A DNA stretch of 64,000 nt from Cellulomonas shaoxiangyii (GCF_004798685.1 NZ_CP039291.1:682001-746000), one strand, 5' to 3'; positions 34,716-44,321 are shown, counted from the stretch's first letter. Made by a program: numbers and translations. Notes: generated by a model not told the origin, from the letters alone.

Positions 34716-35714
34716 ATGGTCATGACGCTGCCGGCGCCTACGGCGTTCGACCGGGTCGCCGAGACGGAGTACGCGAGCTGGGGGCGCCGCGTCGCCGCGG
34801 CGCTCCTCGACAGCGCCGTGCTCGGGGCCGTGGCGTGGTTCGTGGCCGGCGGTGCCGTGGCCGCGCCCTCGCTGCACCCCACGTATTCGATGGCCCAGGC
34901 GGCCGGCCTCGAGGCGGGCGTGCAGCCGTGGACGTCCTCCCCGGTCCTCGTCGGGGCGTGGCTCCTCCTGCTCGCGCTGCAGGGGCTGACCGGCCAGACG
35001 CCCGGCCGCCGCGTGCTGGACATCGCCGTGGTCCGCGCGCCCGCCGATGGCGGCCCGGTCGGGGGGCCTCCAGGAGTCCTCCGGTCGATCCTGCGATTCT
35101 TCGCGCACCTGCTCGACGCGATCCTGCTCGTCGGGTACCTGCGACCGCTGTGGCAGCGCGAACGGGGCACGTTCGCCGACAGCCTGACCGGGACCGTCGT
35201 CGTCCGCCGACCGTCACCGCGGCCTGCCGCGCCCGGCACCGCGTGGCGCTCGACCGCCGTCACCGCGGGCGCGTACGTCGCGGTCACGGTGGGCCTGGCC
35301 GCGGGCGTGAGCATCGGGCAGAGCGCCGGCGTGGAGCGGGGCGCCGACGCGGTGTGCGCGCTCGCCCCGCAGGACCCCGACGCCCCCGTGCGGGTGGGGG
35401 ACGTGCTGCTCGTCCGCGAGACCGAGTGGCGCGCCGACCGGCGGCTGTGGCCGTGGGCGGACGAGCAGCGGCGCGTGGAGCGCCGGCGGCTGTCCCTCGA
35501 GGCGACGTGGAGCGTGCAGGGGGCGTCCGTCCCGGGCGGGACCCTCCTGCTGCGCACGACCACCGAGAGCACCGCCGACAACGAGGTGCCCGTCGACGCT
35601 GGCTGGGCGTCCGTCCCTGTCGAGCGGGCCACGGGCGGCGTCGTCGACGTCGAGGTCCTGTCCGGCGGCCGGCCGCTGACGTCGTGCTCCGCGGCGGTCC
35701 CGGCAGGGGGCTGA
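34716..35714 (+). CDS. RDD-family membrane protein
   Basis: The 332-aa protein has an RDD domain in the first half: YASWGRRVAAALLDSAVLGAVAWF (the Arg/Asp helix), QTPGRRVLDIAVVR and RSILRFFAHLLDAILLVGYLRPLW. An extra transmembrane helix (~178-200) and an extracytoplasmic ~130-residue domain follow, which I do not recognise. RDD proteins are linked to ion exchange in some bacteria, but the role is unproven here. Confidence 0.88.
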   Translation: MVMTLPAPTAFDRVAETEYASWGRRVAAALLDSAVLGAVAWFVAGGAVAAPSLHPTYSMAQAAGLEAGVQPWTSSPVLVGAWLLLLALQGLTGQTPGRRVLDIAVVRAPADGGPVGGPPGVLRSILRFFAHLLDAILLVGYLRPLWQRERGTFADSLTGTVVVRRPSPRPAAPGTAWRSTAVTAGAYVAVTVGLAAGVSIGQSAGVERGADAVCALAPQDPDAPVRVGDVLLVRETEWRADRRLWPWADEQRRVERRRLSLEATWSVQGASVPGGTLLLRTTTESTADNEVPVDAGWASVPVERATGGVVDVEVLSGGRPLTSCSAAVPAGG

Positions 35715-35728
35715 GGGCCCGCGGCGCC

Positions 35729-36145
35729 TCAGCCGGCCGCGCGCGCGAGCGCCGGGAGCACGTGCTCCGCGAGCAGGGGGGCGAGGTCGTCGGGGAGCGG
35801 GCCGGCGGGGTCGAGCCAGCGCAGCTCCTCGATCTCACCGGCGGGTGCGACGGCGTGCACGCCGGGGTGCTCGAAGACGGTGCCGACGACCTCCTGCCCG
35901 GCCTCGTTCGCCGCGGCCGCCCGGTACGTCCCGAGCTCGCGCAGGTGCTCGAGGTCCAGCGTCGCCCCGACCTCCTCGGCGGCCTCCCGCACCGCGGTCT
36001 GCGCGGGCGACTCCCCGGGCTCCGGCTTGCCGCCGGGCAGCATGAACCGGTGCGTGCCGCGCTTGCGGACGGTCAGCACGGAGCCGGCCGCGTCGCGCAG
36101 CACCACGGCGCTGACGCGGATCACGTGCTGGTCGGAGGTGGTCAC
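35729..36145 (-). CDS. NUDIX hydrolase
   Basis: The 138-aa protein has a perfect Nudix box from Gly39 to Ala61 (G-x5-E-x7-R-E-x2-E-E-x-G; Glu45, Arg53, Glu54, Glu57, Glu58). The enzyme hydrolyses a nucleoside diphosphate linked to another moiety using Mg2+. IRVSAVVLRDAAGSVLTVRKRG resembles the MutT/ADP-ribose group; substrate unknown. The GTG start follows a leaderless -10 (TACGAT). Confidence 0.93.
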   Translation of the reverse strand: MTTSDQHVIRVSAVVLRDAAGSVLTVRKRGTHRFMLPGGKPEPGESPAQTAVREAAEEVGATLDLEHLRELGTYRAAAANEAGQEVVGTVFEHPGVHAVAPAGEIEELRWLDPAGPLPDDLAPLLAEHVLPALARAAG

Positions 36146-36151
36146 CGCGGC

Positions 36152-36157
36152 ATCGTA
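36152..36157 (-). promoter_or_regulatory. -10 element TACGAT, leaderless NUDIX gene
   Basis: On the minus strand TACGAT, 6 nt, then GTG 36145. Confidence 0.55.
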
Positions 36158-36186
36158 CGGTCGTCCCGCGGCGGTCTCCCGGCGCC

Positions 36187-37320
36187 TCAGCCGATCGCGC
36201 GCCGCGTCGCCCGCAGCTCGGCGGCGAACAGCGCGGGCTGCTCCCAGGCGGCGAAGTGCCCGCCCCGGGGCGGCTCCCCCCAGTGCACGATCCGGGTGAA
36301 GCGGCGCTCGGCCCACCGGCGGGACGGGCGCGGCACCTCGGCGGGGAACACGCTGCACCCGGTCGGGACGTCGACGGCCTCCCCGGTGCCCGACGTGAAC
36401 CACGCGCTGACCTCGCCGATGCTCTCCCAGTACAGCCGGGCGGAGGACGCGCCGGTCGCGGTGAGCCAGTACAGGCTCAGGTCGTCGAGCACCTGGTCCA
36501 GCCGCAGGCCGCCCGCGGTCCGGTCCGACCACAGCCAGAGCTTCTCGCCGACCCACGCGGCCAGCGCGGCGGGGGAGTCGCAGAGCCCGTACCCCAGCGT
36601 CTGCGGGCGCGTGCGGTGCACCTCCGAGTACGCCGACCCCGTGGCGGTGCGCTCGTCGAGGTCGGCGAGCGCACGGCGCTCGGCGTCGGTGCGGGGCGAC
36701 GCGCCACGGTCCGGCGCCGCCAGCGGGGGGACGAGGTGCAGGCCCACCAGCCGCTCCGGGTGCTGCAGCGCGATCGACGTCGAGATGCTCGTCCCCCAGT
36801 CGGAGCCGGCGGCGAGGAAGCGCGGGTACCCGAGCCGCGTCATGAGCGCGCACCACGCCCGGGCGATCCGGTGGACGTCCCAGCCGGTGGTGGTCGGGCG
36901 CGCGCTGAACCCGTACCCGGGCACCGACGGGACCACGACGTGGAACGCCGGGTCACCGGCGGGCGGGTGGGTGAGGAGCGGGAGGCACTCCTCGAACTCG
37001 AGGAACGACCCCGGCCACCCGTGCGTGAGCACGAGCGGCGTCGCGTCGGGGCGCGCCGAGCGGGCGTGCAGCGCGTGCACGCGCACGCCGTCGACCTCGG
37101 TGACGACCTGCGGCACGCGGTTCAGGCGCTGCTCGGTCGCCCGCCAGTCGTGCTCGTGACGCCACGAGCGGCACCACGCGCGCACCACGTCGAGCGGGAC
37201 GCCCTGGCTCCAGCCGCCGACGGGCTCGCGGTCCGGCCAGCGCGTGCGGTCGAGTCGCTCGTGCAGGTCGTCGAGGTCGCCCTGCGGCACCTCGACCCGG
37301 ACGTCCTCGACCTCGTCCAC
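36187..37320 (-). CDS. Epoxide hydrolase (EHN + alpha/beta hydrolase)
   Basis: The 377-aa protein has an N-terminal epoxide-hydrolase domain (RVEVPQGDLDDLHERLDRTRWPD, ~8-110). The alpha/beta hydrolase core has HGWPGS (100-105, oxyanion hole) and nucleophile Asp174 in AGSDWGTS. The C-terminal GGHFAAWE carries the catalytic His. It matches microsomal/juvenile-hormone epoxide hydrolase-like bacterial enzymes that open epoxides to diols. SD AGGAGGTG (37324-37331) supports GTG 37320. Confidence 0.93.
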   Translation of the reverse strand: MDEVEDVRVEVPQGDLDDLHERLDRTRWPDREPVGGWSQGVPLDVVRAWCRSWRHEHDWRATEQRLNRVPQVVTEVDGVRVHALHARSARPDATPLVLTHGWPGSFLEFEECLPLLTHPPAGDPAFHVVVPSVPGYGFSARPTTTGWDVHRIARAWCALMTRLGYPRFLAAGSDWGTSISTSIALQHPERLVGLHLVPPLAAPDRGASPRTDAERRALADLDERTATGSAYSEVHRTRPQTLGYGLCDSPAALAAWVGEKLWLWSDRTAGGLRLDQVLDDLSLYWLTATGASSARLYWESIGEVSAWFTSGTGEAVDVPTGCSVFPAEVPRPSRRWAERRFTRIVHWGEPPRGGHFAAWEQPALFAAELRATRRAIG

Positions 37321-37495
37321 CGCACCTCCTGGTCCCGTCGTCCACGTGCTGTCCGAGGATCGCGGCCCGCGGCGGCGAGCGGAAGGGGTACGCGGCCGCG
37401 CCGCCGGCGCGCGCCGCTCCCGGTGGCGCGTCGCCGCGCCGGTCGTAACGTGAGGAGGGCGACAGCGCCCGCCGGCGCACGGTGAGGGGGCCGAC

Positions 37496-38335
37496 ATGTG
37501 CCGATGGCTGGCGTACTCCGGGGCGCCGGTGACGCTCGACGACCTGCTCTACAAGCCGCCCGAGTCGCTCGTCGTGCAGAGCCTGCACAGCCGCCTCGGG
37601 GCGGAGACGACCAACGGCGACGGGTTCGGCGTCGGCTGGTACGACGGCCACGCACCCGAGCCGGGCCTGTTCCGCAGCACCCAGCCCGCCTGGGGCGACC
37701 GGAACCTGCGCGAGCTGTCCCGGCACGTGCGCTCCGGGACCTTCTTCGCGCACGTGCGGGCGACGAGCGGCAGCGCGGTCCAGCAGAGCAACTGCCACCC
37801 GTTCCGGCACGACCGGTGGCTGTTCATGCACAACGGCGCGGTGCACGGGTTCCCGGCCCTGCGCAGGGACCTGCAGCTCGCGGTCGACCCGGCGCTCTTC
37901 CCGCTGATCGAGGGCACCACCGACACGGAGACGCTGTTCCACCTGGCCCTCACGTACGGCCTCACGGACGACCCGCCCGCCGCGATGGCCGCCGCCGTGG
38001 GCCTGGTCGAGCAGGTCGGACGCCGGCACGGTGTGGACGCCCCGTTCCAGGGCACGCTGGCCACCACGGACGGGGTCCGGATGTGGGCGGTCCGGCACGC
38101 GAGCGCCGGCCCCGCGCGCACGCTGTTCCGCAACGCCGACCTCACCGTGCTCAAGGAGCACTACCCGGACAACCCCGTGCTCGCGGACCTGTCCGACGAC
38201 ACCCGCCTCATCGTCTCCGAGCCGCTGGGCGACCTGCGGGGCGCGTGGCTCGAGGTGCCGCCGAGCACCTGCGTGGTCGTCGACGGCCGGGACGAGGAGC
38301 TGCGTCCCTTCGTGCCGCGCGCGCCGGCGGCCTGA
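37496..38335 (+). CDS. Class II glutamine amidotransferase (YafJ/EgtC-like)
   Basis: The 279-aa protein has the Ntn-type nucleophile Cys2 (MCRWLAYSG) and NGDGFGVGWY (40-49). FAHVRATSG, HPFRHDRWLFMHNGAV and TDTETLFHLAL are the glutaminase-fold motifs. The family ranges from YafJ to the ergothioneine enzyme EgtC. No egt neighbours are present, so a role in ergothioneine is not supported here. Initiator Met must be removed for activity. Confidence 0.92.
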   Translation: MCRWLAYSGAPVTLDDLLYKPPESLVVQSLHSRLGAETTNGDGFGVGWYDGHAPEPGLFRSTQPAWGDRNLRELSRHVRSGTFFAHVRATSGSAVQQSNCHPFRHDRWLFMHNGAVHGFPALRRDLQLAVDPALFPLIEGTTDTETLFHLALTYGLTDDPPAAMAAAVGLVEQVGRRHGVDAPFQGTLATTDGVRMWAVRHASAGPARTLFRNADLTVLKEHYPDNPVLADLSDDTRLIVSEPLGDLRGAWLEVPPSTCVVVDGRDEELRPFVPRAPAA

Positions 38336-38372
38336 CCGGCCGGGCGCGGGCGGGCGGGTCCACCCCCCGCAC

Positions 38373-38378
38373 TAGGAT
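38373..38378 (+). promoter_or_regulatory. -10 element TAGGAT, leaderless lacI-type gene
   Basis: TAGGAT, 7 nt, ATG 38386; no SD. Confidence 0.6.
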
Positions 38379-38385
38379 CGCCCCC

Positions 38386-39405
38386 ATGGCCGCCCGTGTG
38401 ACCATCGGCGACCTCGCGCAGCGGCTCGGGCTCTCGAAGGCCTCCGTGTCGTACGCCCTGAACGGGCAGCCGGGGGTGAGCGCGCAGACCCGCGCGCGGG
38501 TCCTCGCCCTCGCGCGGGAGCTGCAGTGGTACCCCAGCTCGTCGGCGCGGGTGCTCTCCGGTGCGCGGACGGGGGTGGTGGGCCTGGTGCTGTCGCGCGA
38601 CCCGGACCTGCTCGGCACGGAGCCGTACTACATGCTCGTCCTGTCGGGCATCGAGTCGGCGCTGATCGACGCGGAGTACGGCCTGCTGCTGCGCATGGTC
38701 GGCACGGAGCCCGGGCGCGACCTCGCCGTCTACGAGCGGTGGGCGGGCGAGGGCCGGGTGGACGGCGTGATGCTGTTCGACCAGCGCCGGGACGACCCGC
38801 GCATCCCGCTCGTGCGGCACCTCGGGCTGCCGGCGGTGCTGAACGGCGCGGCGGAGCCGGGTTCGGTGCTGCGCGCCGTCGTCCCGGACGAGCGCGGCGA
38901 CGCCGACCAGGTCGTCGAGCACCTGCGGGGCCTCGGCCACCGGCGGGTCGCGCACCTGACCGGCCCGTCCGGGCTGCTGCACGAGGAGCGCCGGGACGCG
39001 CTCGTCCGGGCGGCGGCGGCCCGCGCCGGCATGGTCGTCGAGACGGTCGAGGGCGACTACACGATGGCGACCGCCCACCGGCTGGTGGCGGACCGGCTGC
39101 GGGGCCCGGCCGGGCCCACGGCGTGGATCGCCTCGAACGACGTGATGGCGCTCGGAGCCGTCCGGGCCGCGGCGCAGGAGGGCGTGGACGTGCCGGGGCG
39201 GGTGTCCGTCGTGAGCTGGGACGACTCGCTGCTGTGCGAGATCGGCGCGCCGCCGGTGACGGCGCTGGACCGGCACCCGCGAGACTTCGGCCGCCGCTGC
39301 GCGCGGGCGCTGCTGCAGGAGATCGCCGGCGTCCCGGACGACGGCGCGCCCCCGCCGGCGAGCCGGCTCCGCGTGCGCGCGAGCACGGGGCCCGCCGCGG
39401 CCTGA
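38386..39405 (+). CDS. LacI-family transcriptional regulator
   Basis: The 339-aa protein has an N-terminal LacI helix-turn-helix (TIGDLAQRLGLSKASVSYALNGQPGVS) and a hinge helix (SSSARVLSGARTG). The periplasmic-binding-protein-like effector domain ends in the usual PPVTALDRHPRDFGRRCARALL. It is 158 bp upstream of a sugar ABC operon with an AACCGGTT operator candidate, so it probably represses that operon until its sugar ligand is imported. Confidence 0.93.
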   Translation: MAARVTIGDLAQRLGLSKASVSYALNGQPGVSAQTRARVLALARELQWYPSSSARVLSGARTGVVGLVLSRDPDLLGTEPYYMLVLSGIESALIDAEYGLLLRMVGTEPGRDLAVYERWAGEGRVDGVMLFDQRRDDPRIPLVRHLGLPAVLNGAAEPGSVLRAVVPDERGDADQVVEHLRGLGHRRVAHLTGPSGLLHEERRDALVRAAAARAGMVVETVEGDYTMATAHRLVADRLRGPAGPTAWIASNDVMALGAVRAAAQEGVDVPGRVSVVSWDDSLLCEIGAPPVTALDRHPRDFGRRCARALLQEIAGVPDDGAPPPASRLRVRASTGPAAA

Positions 39406-39514
39406 CGTCGGCGCCGCGAGCCGCGCGGCTGTCGTACGCCCACTGACTGGTGTCACGACTTCGGCGCAAGGGGTTCCCGATCGGCCTAACGCATGGGTAG
39501 TTTGTCCCCGCGAA

Positions 39515-39528
39515 CTGAACCGGTTAGG
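39515..39528. promoter_or_regulatory. LacI-type operator candidate around AACCGGTT
   Basis: CTGAACCGGTTAGG has a perfect 8-bp palindromic core (39518-39525). It lies 36 bp before the binding-protein start and just downstream of a possible -10 (TAGTTT, 39498-39503). Confidence 0.6.
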
Positions 39529-39563
39529 TAACGCCGCCGCCGGCACTCGACAAGGGAGTCCCA

Positions 39564-40883
39564 GTGAAGCTTCGCCACCTCACGGTCGTGTCCGTCGTCC
39601 CCGTCCTGCTCCTCGCGGCCTGCTCCGGCGGCGGCAGCGGCGGCTCGGAGTCCGCCGGCGGTGACGGGGACGTCACCCTCACCTACTGGGCCAGCAACCA
39701 GGGCACCAGCCTCGACCACGACAAGGAGGTCCTGACGCCGGTGCTGGAGGAGTTCACCGAGCAGACGGGCGTCGGCGTCGACCTGGAGGTCATCGGCTGG
39801 AGCGACCTGCAGACCCGCATCCAGACGGCGGTCACGTCGGGCCAGGCGCCCGACGTCGTCAACATCGGCAACACCTGGGCCGTCTCCCTGCAGGCCACGG
39901 GGGCCTTCCTGCCCTTCGACGACGCGGCGATGGAGGCGATCGGCGGGGCCGACAAGTTCGTCGGGGCCGCGCTCGCCACGGGCGGCGCGGAGGGCACCGA
40001 CCCGACGTCCGTGCCGCTGTACGGGCTGGCGTACGGGCTCTACTACAACAAGGCGATGTTCGAGGAGGCCGGCCTGCAGCCGCCCACCACGTGGGAGGAG
40101 ATGGTCACCGCCGCGCAGGCGCTGACCGACCCGGCCGCCGGGGTGCACGGCATGGCGCTGGCCGCCGGAAGCTACACGGAGAACAACCACTTCGCGTTCA
40201 TCAACGCCACGCAGAACGGCGCGGAGCTCTTCGACGACGAGGGCAACCCGACCTTCACCGAGGACGGCGTGGTCGAGGGCATCGTGCGCTACCTCGACCT
40301 CATGCAGACCGACGCCGTGGCCGACCCCGGCAACGCGCAGTACGACAACGCGTCGCTCGCCGTCGCCGACTTCGCCACCGGCAAGGCCGCGATGATCCTC
40401 AACCAGAACAACGCCAACGCGACCATCGAGGCGAACGGCATGGCGCCCGACGCGTACGGCGTCGTCCCGTTCCCGGCCCCCGCGGACGCCGAGAGCGACG
40501 TCGCCAGCCACGTGGCCGGCATCAACCTCTCGGTCTTCGGCAACACCGAGCACCCCGACGAGGCGCTCCAGCTCGTCGAGCACATGACCAGCGAGGAGGT
40601 CCAGACCACGCTCGGCCGGCCGTTCTCCTCGCTGCCCGTGCTGCGGGACGCCGAGGCGGTGTTCACCGACGACGCCGAGCTCGCCGAGACGTTCACCCAG
40701 ATCTACAACGAGCGCTCGGCGCCCCTGCCGCTCGTCCCCGCGGAGGACCAGTTCGAGACGACCGTCGGCCAGGCGATGAACACGATGTTCGCCACGATCG
40801 CGACGGGCGGCACGGTCACCGCGGACGACGTCCGCGAGGCCATGCAGACCGCACAGGACCAGGTGCAGGCCTCGGTCGGCTGA
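39564..40883 (+). CDS. Sugar ABC transporter substrate-binding lipoprotein
   Basis: The 439-aa protein has a lipobox at LLLAAC (Cys20) and a cluster B (MalE-like) binding-protein fold: TLTYWASNQG, GQAPDVVNIGN, YGLAYGLYYNKAMFEEAGL and PPTTWEEM. It captures a sugar or sugar acid outside the membrane for the permeases that follow. GTG start with AAGGGAG (39552-39558). No ATPase gene is in the operon; a shared MsiK-type ATPase elsewhere is the norm in actinobacteria. Confidence 0.95.
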   Translation: MKLRHLTVVSVVPVLLLAACSGGGSGGSESAGGDGDVTLTYWASNQGTSLDHDKEVLTPVLEEFTEQTGVGVDLEVIGWSDLQTRIQTAVTSGQAPDVVNIGNTWAVSLQATGAFLPFDDAAMEAIGGADKFVGAALATGGAEGTDPTSVPLYGLAYGLYYNKAMFEEAGLQPPTTWEEMVTAAQALTDPAAGVHGMALAAGSYTENNHFAFINATQNGAELFDDEGNPTFTEDGVVEGIVRYLDLMQTDAVADPGNAQYDNASLAVADFATGKAAMILNQNNANATIEANGMAPDAYGVVPFPAPADAESDVASHVAGINLSVFGNTEHPDEALQLVEHMTSEEVQTTLGRPFSSLPVLRDAEAVFTDDAELAETFTQIYNERSAPLPLVPAEDQFETTVGQAMNTMFATIATGGTVTADDVREAMQTAQDQVQASVG

Positions 40884-40921
40884 CGCACACGGCCCGCCCC
40901 CACCGCGCGCGAGGAGACGCC

Positions 40922-41890
40922 GTGGCCACGACCACCTCCACCGCCCCGCCCGTGCCCGCGGCCCGTACCGTGCCCGCACGCCGCTCCCGCAGGAGCGGCT
41001 GGTGGCTGCCGTACGCGCTGCTGGCACCGGCGGTGCTGCTCGAGCTGCTCATCCACCTGGTGCCGATGCTCACCGGCATCTGGATGAGCTTCACCCAGCT
41101 CACCCGCTTCTTCATCCGGGACTGGACGTCGGCCCCGTTCGTGGGGCTGCGCAACTACCAGGTCGCGCTCGACTTCGACGGTGCGGTCGGGCGGTCGCTG
41201 CTCAGCTCCTTCGCGATCACGTGCGCGTACACGGTGATCGTCGTGGGGGCGGCGTGGGCGCTCGGCATGGCGGCCGCCGTCGCGCTGCAGCGGCCGTTCC
41301 GCAGCCGCGCGGTGTTCCGCACGCTGTTCCTCGTGCCGTACGCGCTGCCGGTGTACGCCGGCATCGTCACGTGGAACTTCATGCTCCAGCGCGACACGGG
41401 GGTCATCAACCACCTGCTCGTCGAGGACCTCGGCCTGCTCGAGGACCGGCCCTTCTGGCTCATCGGCGGGCACGCGTTCGCGTCGATCGTCATCGTCGCG
41501 ATCTGGCGCCTGTGGCCGTTCGCGTTCCTCATGCTGACGGCCGGCCTGCAGTCCGTGCCGGACGACGTCTACGAGGCCGCCGCGATGGACGGGGCGCACG
41601 CGTTCCGGTCGTGGTGGTCGATCACGCTGCCGATGCTGCGGCCCGTCAACACGGTGCTCGTGCTCGTGATGTTCCTGTGGGTGTTCAACGACTTCAACAC
41701 CCCGTACGTGCTGTTCGGCACGTCGCAGCCGGCCGCGGGCGACCTCATCTCGTTCCACATCTACAACGCGTCGTTCCTCACCTGGAACTTCGGTGCCGGT
41801 GCGGCGATGTCCGTCCTGCTGCTGCTGTTCCTGCTGCTCGTGACGAGCGTCTACCTCGTCACCCTGAACCGGAGGTCGCGCCGTGCATGA
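40922..41890 (+). CDS. Sugar ABC transporter permease (MalF-like)
   Basis: The 322-aa protein has six transmembrane helices and the EAA loop YEAAAMDGAHAFRSWWSITLPMLRP, which docks the ATPase. SD GAGGAG (40911-40916) before GTG 40922. It follows the binding-protein gene by 38 bp and overlaps the next permease by 8 nt. Confidence 0.95.
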   Translation: MATTTSTAPPVPAARTVPARRSRRSGWWLPYALLAPAVLLELLIHLVPMLTGIWMSFTQLTRFFIRDWTSAPFVGLRNYQVALDFDGAVGRSLLSSFAITCAYTVIVVGAAWALGMAAAVALQRPFRSRAVFRTLFLVPYALPVYAGIVTWNFMLQRDTGVINHLLVEDLGLLEDRPFWLIGGHAFASIVIVAIWRLWPFAFLMLTAGLQSVPDDVYEAAAMDGAHAFRSWWSITLPMLRPVNTVLVLVMFLWVFNDFNTPYVLFGTSQPAAGDLISFHIYNASFLTWNFGAGAAMSVLLLLFLLLVTSVYLVTLNRRSRRA

Positions 41891-42722
41891 CACCCGGGCG
41901 TTCCAGGCGTTCCGCGCGGTCGTCGTCGTGGTGCTCACAGCGATGACGGCGCTGCCGCTCTACATCATGGTGACGTCGTCGCTGAAGCCGCTGCAGGACG
42001 TGCGGGGGGCGTTCTCCTGGTGGCCCAGCAACCTGACGTTCCAGCCGTTCGTCGACATGTGGACGACCGTGCCGCTCGCGCGGTACTTCGTGAACAGCCT
42101 GATCGTCTCGAGCGCCGCGACGCTGGCGAGCCTCACGATCGCGGTGTTCGCGTCCTACGCGGTGTCCCGGTACCGCTTCCGGGGGCGGACGGCGTTCACG
42201 ACCACGGTGCTGTCGACGCAGATGTTCCCCGGCGTGCTGTTCCTGCTGCCGCTGTTCATCATCTTCGTCAACATCGAGCAGTCGACCGGCTTCCAGTTCG
42301 TCGGGACCCGGATCGGCCTGAGCATCACGTACCTGACGTTCTCGTTGCCGTTCTCCATCTGGATGCTGTCGGGGTACCTCGACAACATCCCGCAGGAGCT
42401 CGACGAGGCGGCGCGGGTCGACGGCTGCTCGCCGATCGGCGCGCTGCTGCGCGTCGTGCTGCCCGCCGCCCGCCCCGGCGTCATCGCGGTCGCGATCTAC
42501 GCGTTCATGACGGCGTGGGGCGAGGTGCTGTTCGCCTCCGTGATGACCACGGAGGAGAACCGCACGCTCGCCGTCGGCATCCGGCAGTACTCGACCCAGA
42601 CGAACGTGTACTGGAACGAGATCATGGCGGCCTCGCTCGTCGTCAGCATCCCCGTCGTCATCGGCTTCCTGCTGCTGCAGCGGCACTTCGTCGCCGGCCT
42701 CACGGCGGGCGCCGTGAAGTGA
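41883..42722 (+). CDS. Sugar ABC transporter permease (MalG-like)
   Basis: The 279-aa protein has six transmembrane helices and EAA loop LDEAARVDGCSPIGALLRVVLPAARPG. It pairs with the 40922 permease. GTG start overlapping the previous gene. A strong hairpin terminator follows. Confidence 0.95.
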   Translation: MHDTRAFQAFRAVVVVVLTAMTALPLYIMVTSSLKPLQDVRGAFSWWPSNLTFQPFVDMWTTVPLARYFVNSLIVSSAATLASLTIAVFASYAVSRYRFRGRTAFTTTVLSTQMFPGVLFLLPLFIIFVNIEQSTGFQFVGTRIGLSITYLTFSLPFSIWMLSGYLDNIPQELDEAARVDGCSPIGALLRVVLPAARPGVIAVAIYAFMTAWGEVLFASVMTTEENRTLAVGIRQYSTQTNVYWNEIMAASLVVSIPVVIGFLLLQRHFVAGLTAGAVK

Positions 42723-42727
42723 GCCCG

Positions 42728-42768
42728 GCGACGCCCCGCCCCACCCGGCGGCCGGGGCGGGGCGTCGC
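42728..42768 (+). terminator. 15-bp hairpin terminator of the sugar ABC operon
   Basis: A perfect 15-bp stem (42728-42742 with 42754-42768) and 11-nt loop start 6 nt after the permease stop. A -10 TAGGGT (42769-42774) follows directly, so the kinase has its own promoter. Confidence 0.85.
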
Positions 42769-42774
42769 TAGGGT
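42769..42774 (+). promoter_or_regulatory. -10 element TAGGGT of the FGGY kinase gene
   Basis: TAnnnT hexamer directly after the terminator and 34 bp before ATG 42809. The leader contains the SD GATGAGGTGG. Confidence 0.45.
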
Positions 42775-42808
42775 CGGGGGCGAACCGCTCCCGGGACGAT
42801 GAGGTGGC

Positions 42809-44290
42809 ATGGGCCGGACCGCTGACGACGTCACCCTCGAGGCCGCCCTCGACCCGCTGGTCCTCGCGCTCGACGTGGGCTCGACCGCGACCCGCGGCGG
42901 CGTGCACGACGCGACCGGGCGGCCCGTGCGCGGGCTGCAGCACAAGGTGCCGCACGCGTTCACGGTCGCACCGGACGGCACGTCGGTCATCGACCCCGAC
43001 CAGGTCACCGCCGAGATCGAGCAGGTGCTCGACGCCGTCACCGCGCACCGGTCGCTGGGCACGCGGGTCGCGGGCGTCGCGATGGACACGTTCGCCGCCT
43101 CGCTCGTCGCGGTCGACGCCGCGGGCCGGGCGCTCACCCCCTGCCTCACCTACGCCGACTCCCGGTGCGCCGACGCGGTCGCCGCGCTGCGCGAGGAGCT
43201 CGACGAGCACGCCGTGCAGCAGCGCACGGGCACCCGCGTCCACGCGAGCTACCACGCACCGCGCCTGCGCTGGCTCGCCGCCGCCGAGCCGCGCACGTTC
43301 GCCACGGTGACGGGGTGGTGGTCCCTGGGGGAGTATGTGCTGAACCGCCTCGTGGGCGTGCCGCTCGCGGGCACGTCCACGGTGGCGTGGACCGGGTTGC
43401 TCGACCGGCGCACCGGCGAGCTCGACGCCGAGCTGCTCGCGGCCGCGGGCGTCGGCGCCGACCAGCTGTCCGCGCCGCGCGACACGACGCAGCCGGTGGC
43501 GGCGGCCGCACCCGCACGCTGGCCGGCGCTGACCCGGGCCGTCTGGTTCCCCGTCGTGACGGACGGCTACGCCAGCAACGTCGGCGCCGGCGCGACGGCC
43601 CCGACGGCCGCGGCCGCGTCGACCGCGACCAGCGGCGCCCTGCGGGTCCTGCTCGACGGGCCGGCCGACCCCCTCCCGTTCGGCCTGTGGAACTACCGGG
43701 TCGACGCGGGGCGCACGCTGCTCGGCGGGGCGATCAACGACGTGGGCCGCGCGGTCAGCTGGGCGCAGGTCACGCTGCGCCTGGGCGCGGACCTCGGCCC
43801 GGTCCTGACCGCCGCGCCGACGGACGCGACGCCCCTCGTGCTGCCGTACCTGACCGGGGAGCGCGCACCCGGCTGGGTGGGGGAGGCACGGGCGGTGATC
43901 GGGGGCGTCTCGACCGCGACCGACGCGGACGCGCTGTTCCGCGGGATCGTCGAGGGGGTCGCCATGACGTACGCGCGCGTCGCCGACGAGCTCGCCCCAG
44001 CCGCACCGCAGGTCGTCGAGGTCGCCGCGTCGGGCCGCGTCAGCAACGACCAGCCGGAGTGGCTGCAGGTGCTCGCCGACGTGCTCGCGCGGCCCGTCAC
44101 GCACGTCACGCGCCGCCGGGCCACCCAGCGCGGCACCGCCCTGCTGGCCCTGGACGTGCTGGCCCCCGACGTGCCGCGCGCCCCGCGGCTCACGGGCGCC
44201 ACCTACGACCCGCGGCCCGCCCACGCGGACCACTACGCCGACCGGCGTGCCCGCTTCGCGCACGTGTACGACGCGCTGCTGCGCGGCTGA
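42809..44290 (+). CDS. FGGY-family carbohydrate kinase (gluconokinase-like)
   Basis: The 493-aa protein has an N-terminal ribonuclease-H-like fold with phosphate loop LALDVGSTATRGGVHD. TPCLTYADSR lies in the sugar-binding region and the ATP domain follows (ATSGALRVL, GRVSNDQPEWLQVLADVLARPV). The overall pattern resembles GntK/gluconokinase-type FGGY kinases. It would phosphorylate the sugar or sugar acid brought in by the adjacent importer. Converges with an SMP-30 lactonase gene. Confidence 0.9.
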   Translation: MGRTADDVTLEAALDPLVLALDVGSTATRGGVHDATGRPVRGLQHKVPHAFTVAPDGTSVIDPDQVTAEIEQVLDAVTAHRSLGTRVAGVAMDTFAASLVAVDAAGRALTPCLTYADSRCADAVAALREELDEHAVQQRTGTRVHASYHAPRLRWLAAAEPRTFATVTGWWSLGEYVLNRLVGVPLAGTSTVAWTGLLDRRTGELDAELLAAAGVGADQLSAPRDTTQPVAAAAPARWPALTRAVWFPVVTDGYASNVGAGATAPTAAAASTATSGALRVLLDGPADPLPFGLWNYRVDAGRTLLGGAINDVGRAVSWAQVTLRLGADLGPVLTAAPTDATPLVLPYLTGERAPGWVGEARAVIGGVSTATDADALFRGIVEGVAMTYARVADELAPAAPQVVEVAASGRVSNDQPEWLQVLADVLARPVTHVTRRRATQRGTALLALDVLAPDVPRAPRLTGATYDPRPAHADHYADRRARFAHVYDALLRG

Positions 44291-44321
44291 CGGGCCGCGG
44301 CAGCCCGCCGCGACGCGACAA

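Noticed and set aside
37496..38335. Ergothioneine (EgtC) assignment for the amidotransferase
   Set aside because: No egtA, B, D or E neighbours, and the family has several other members, so only the fold is claimed.
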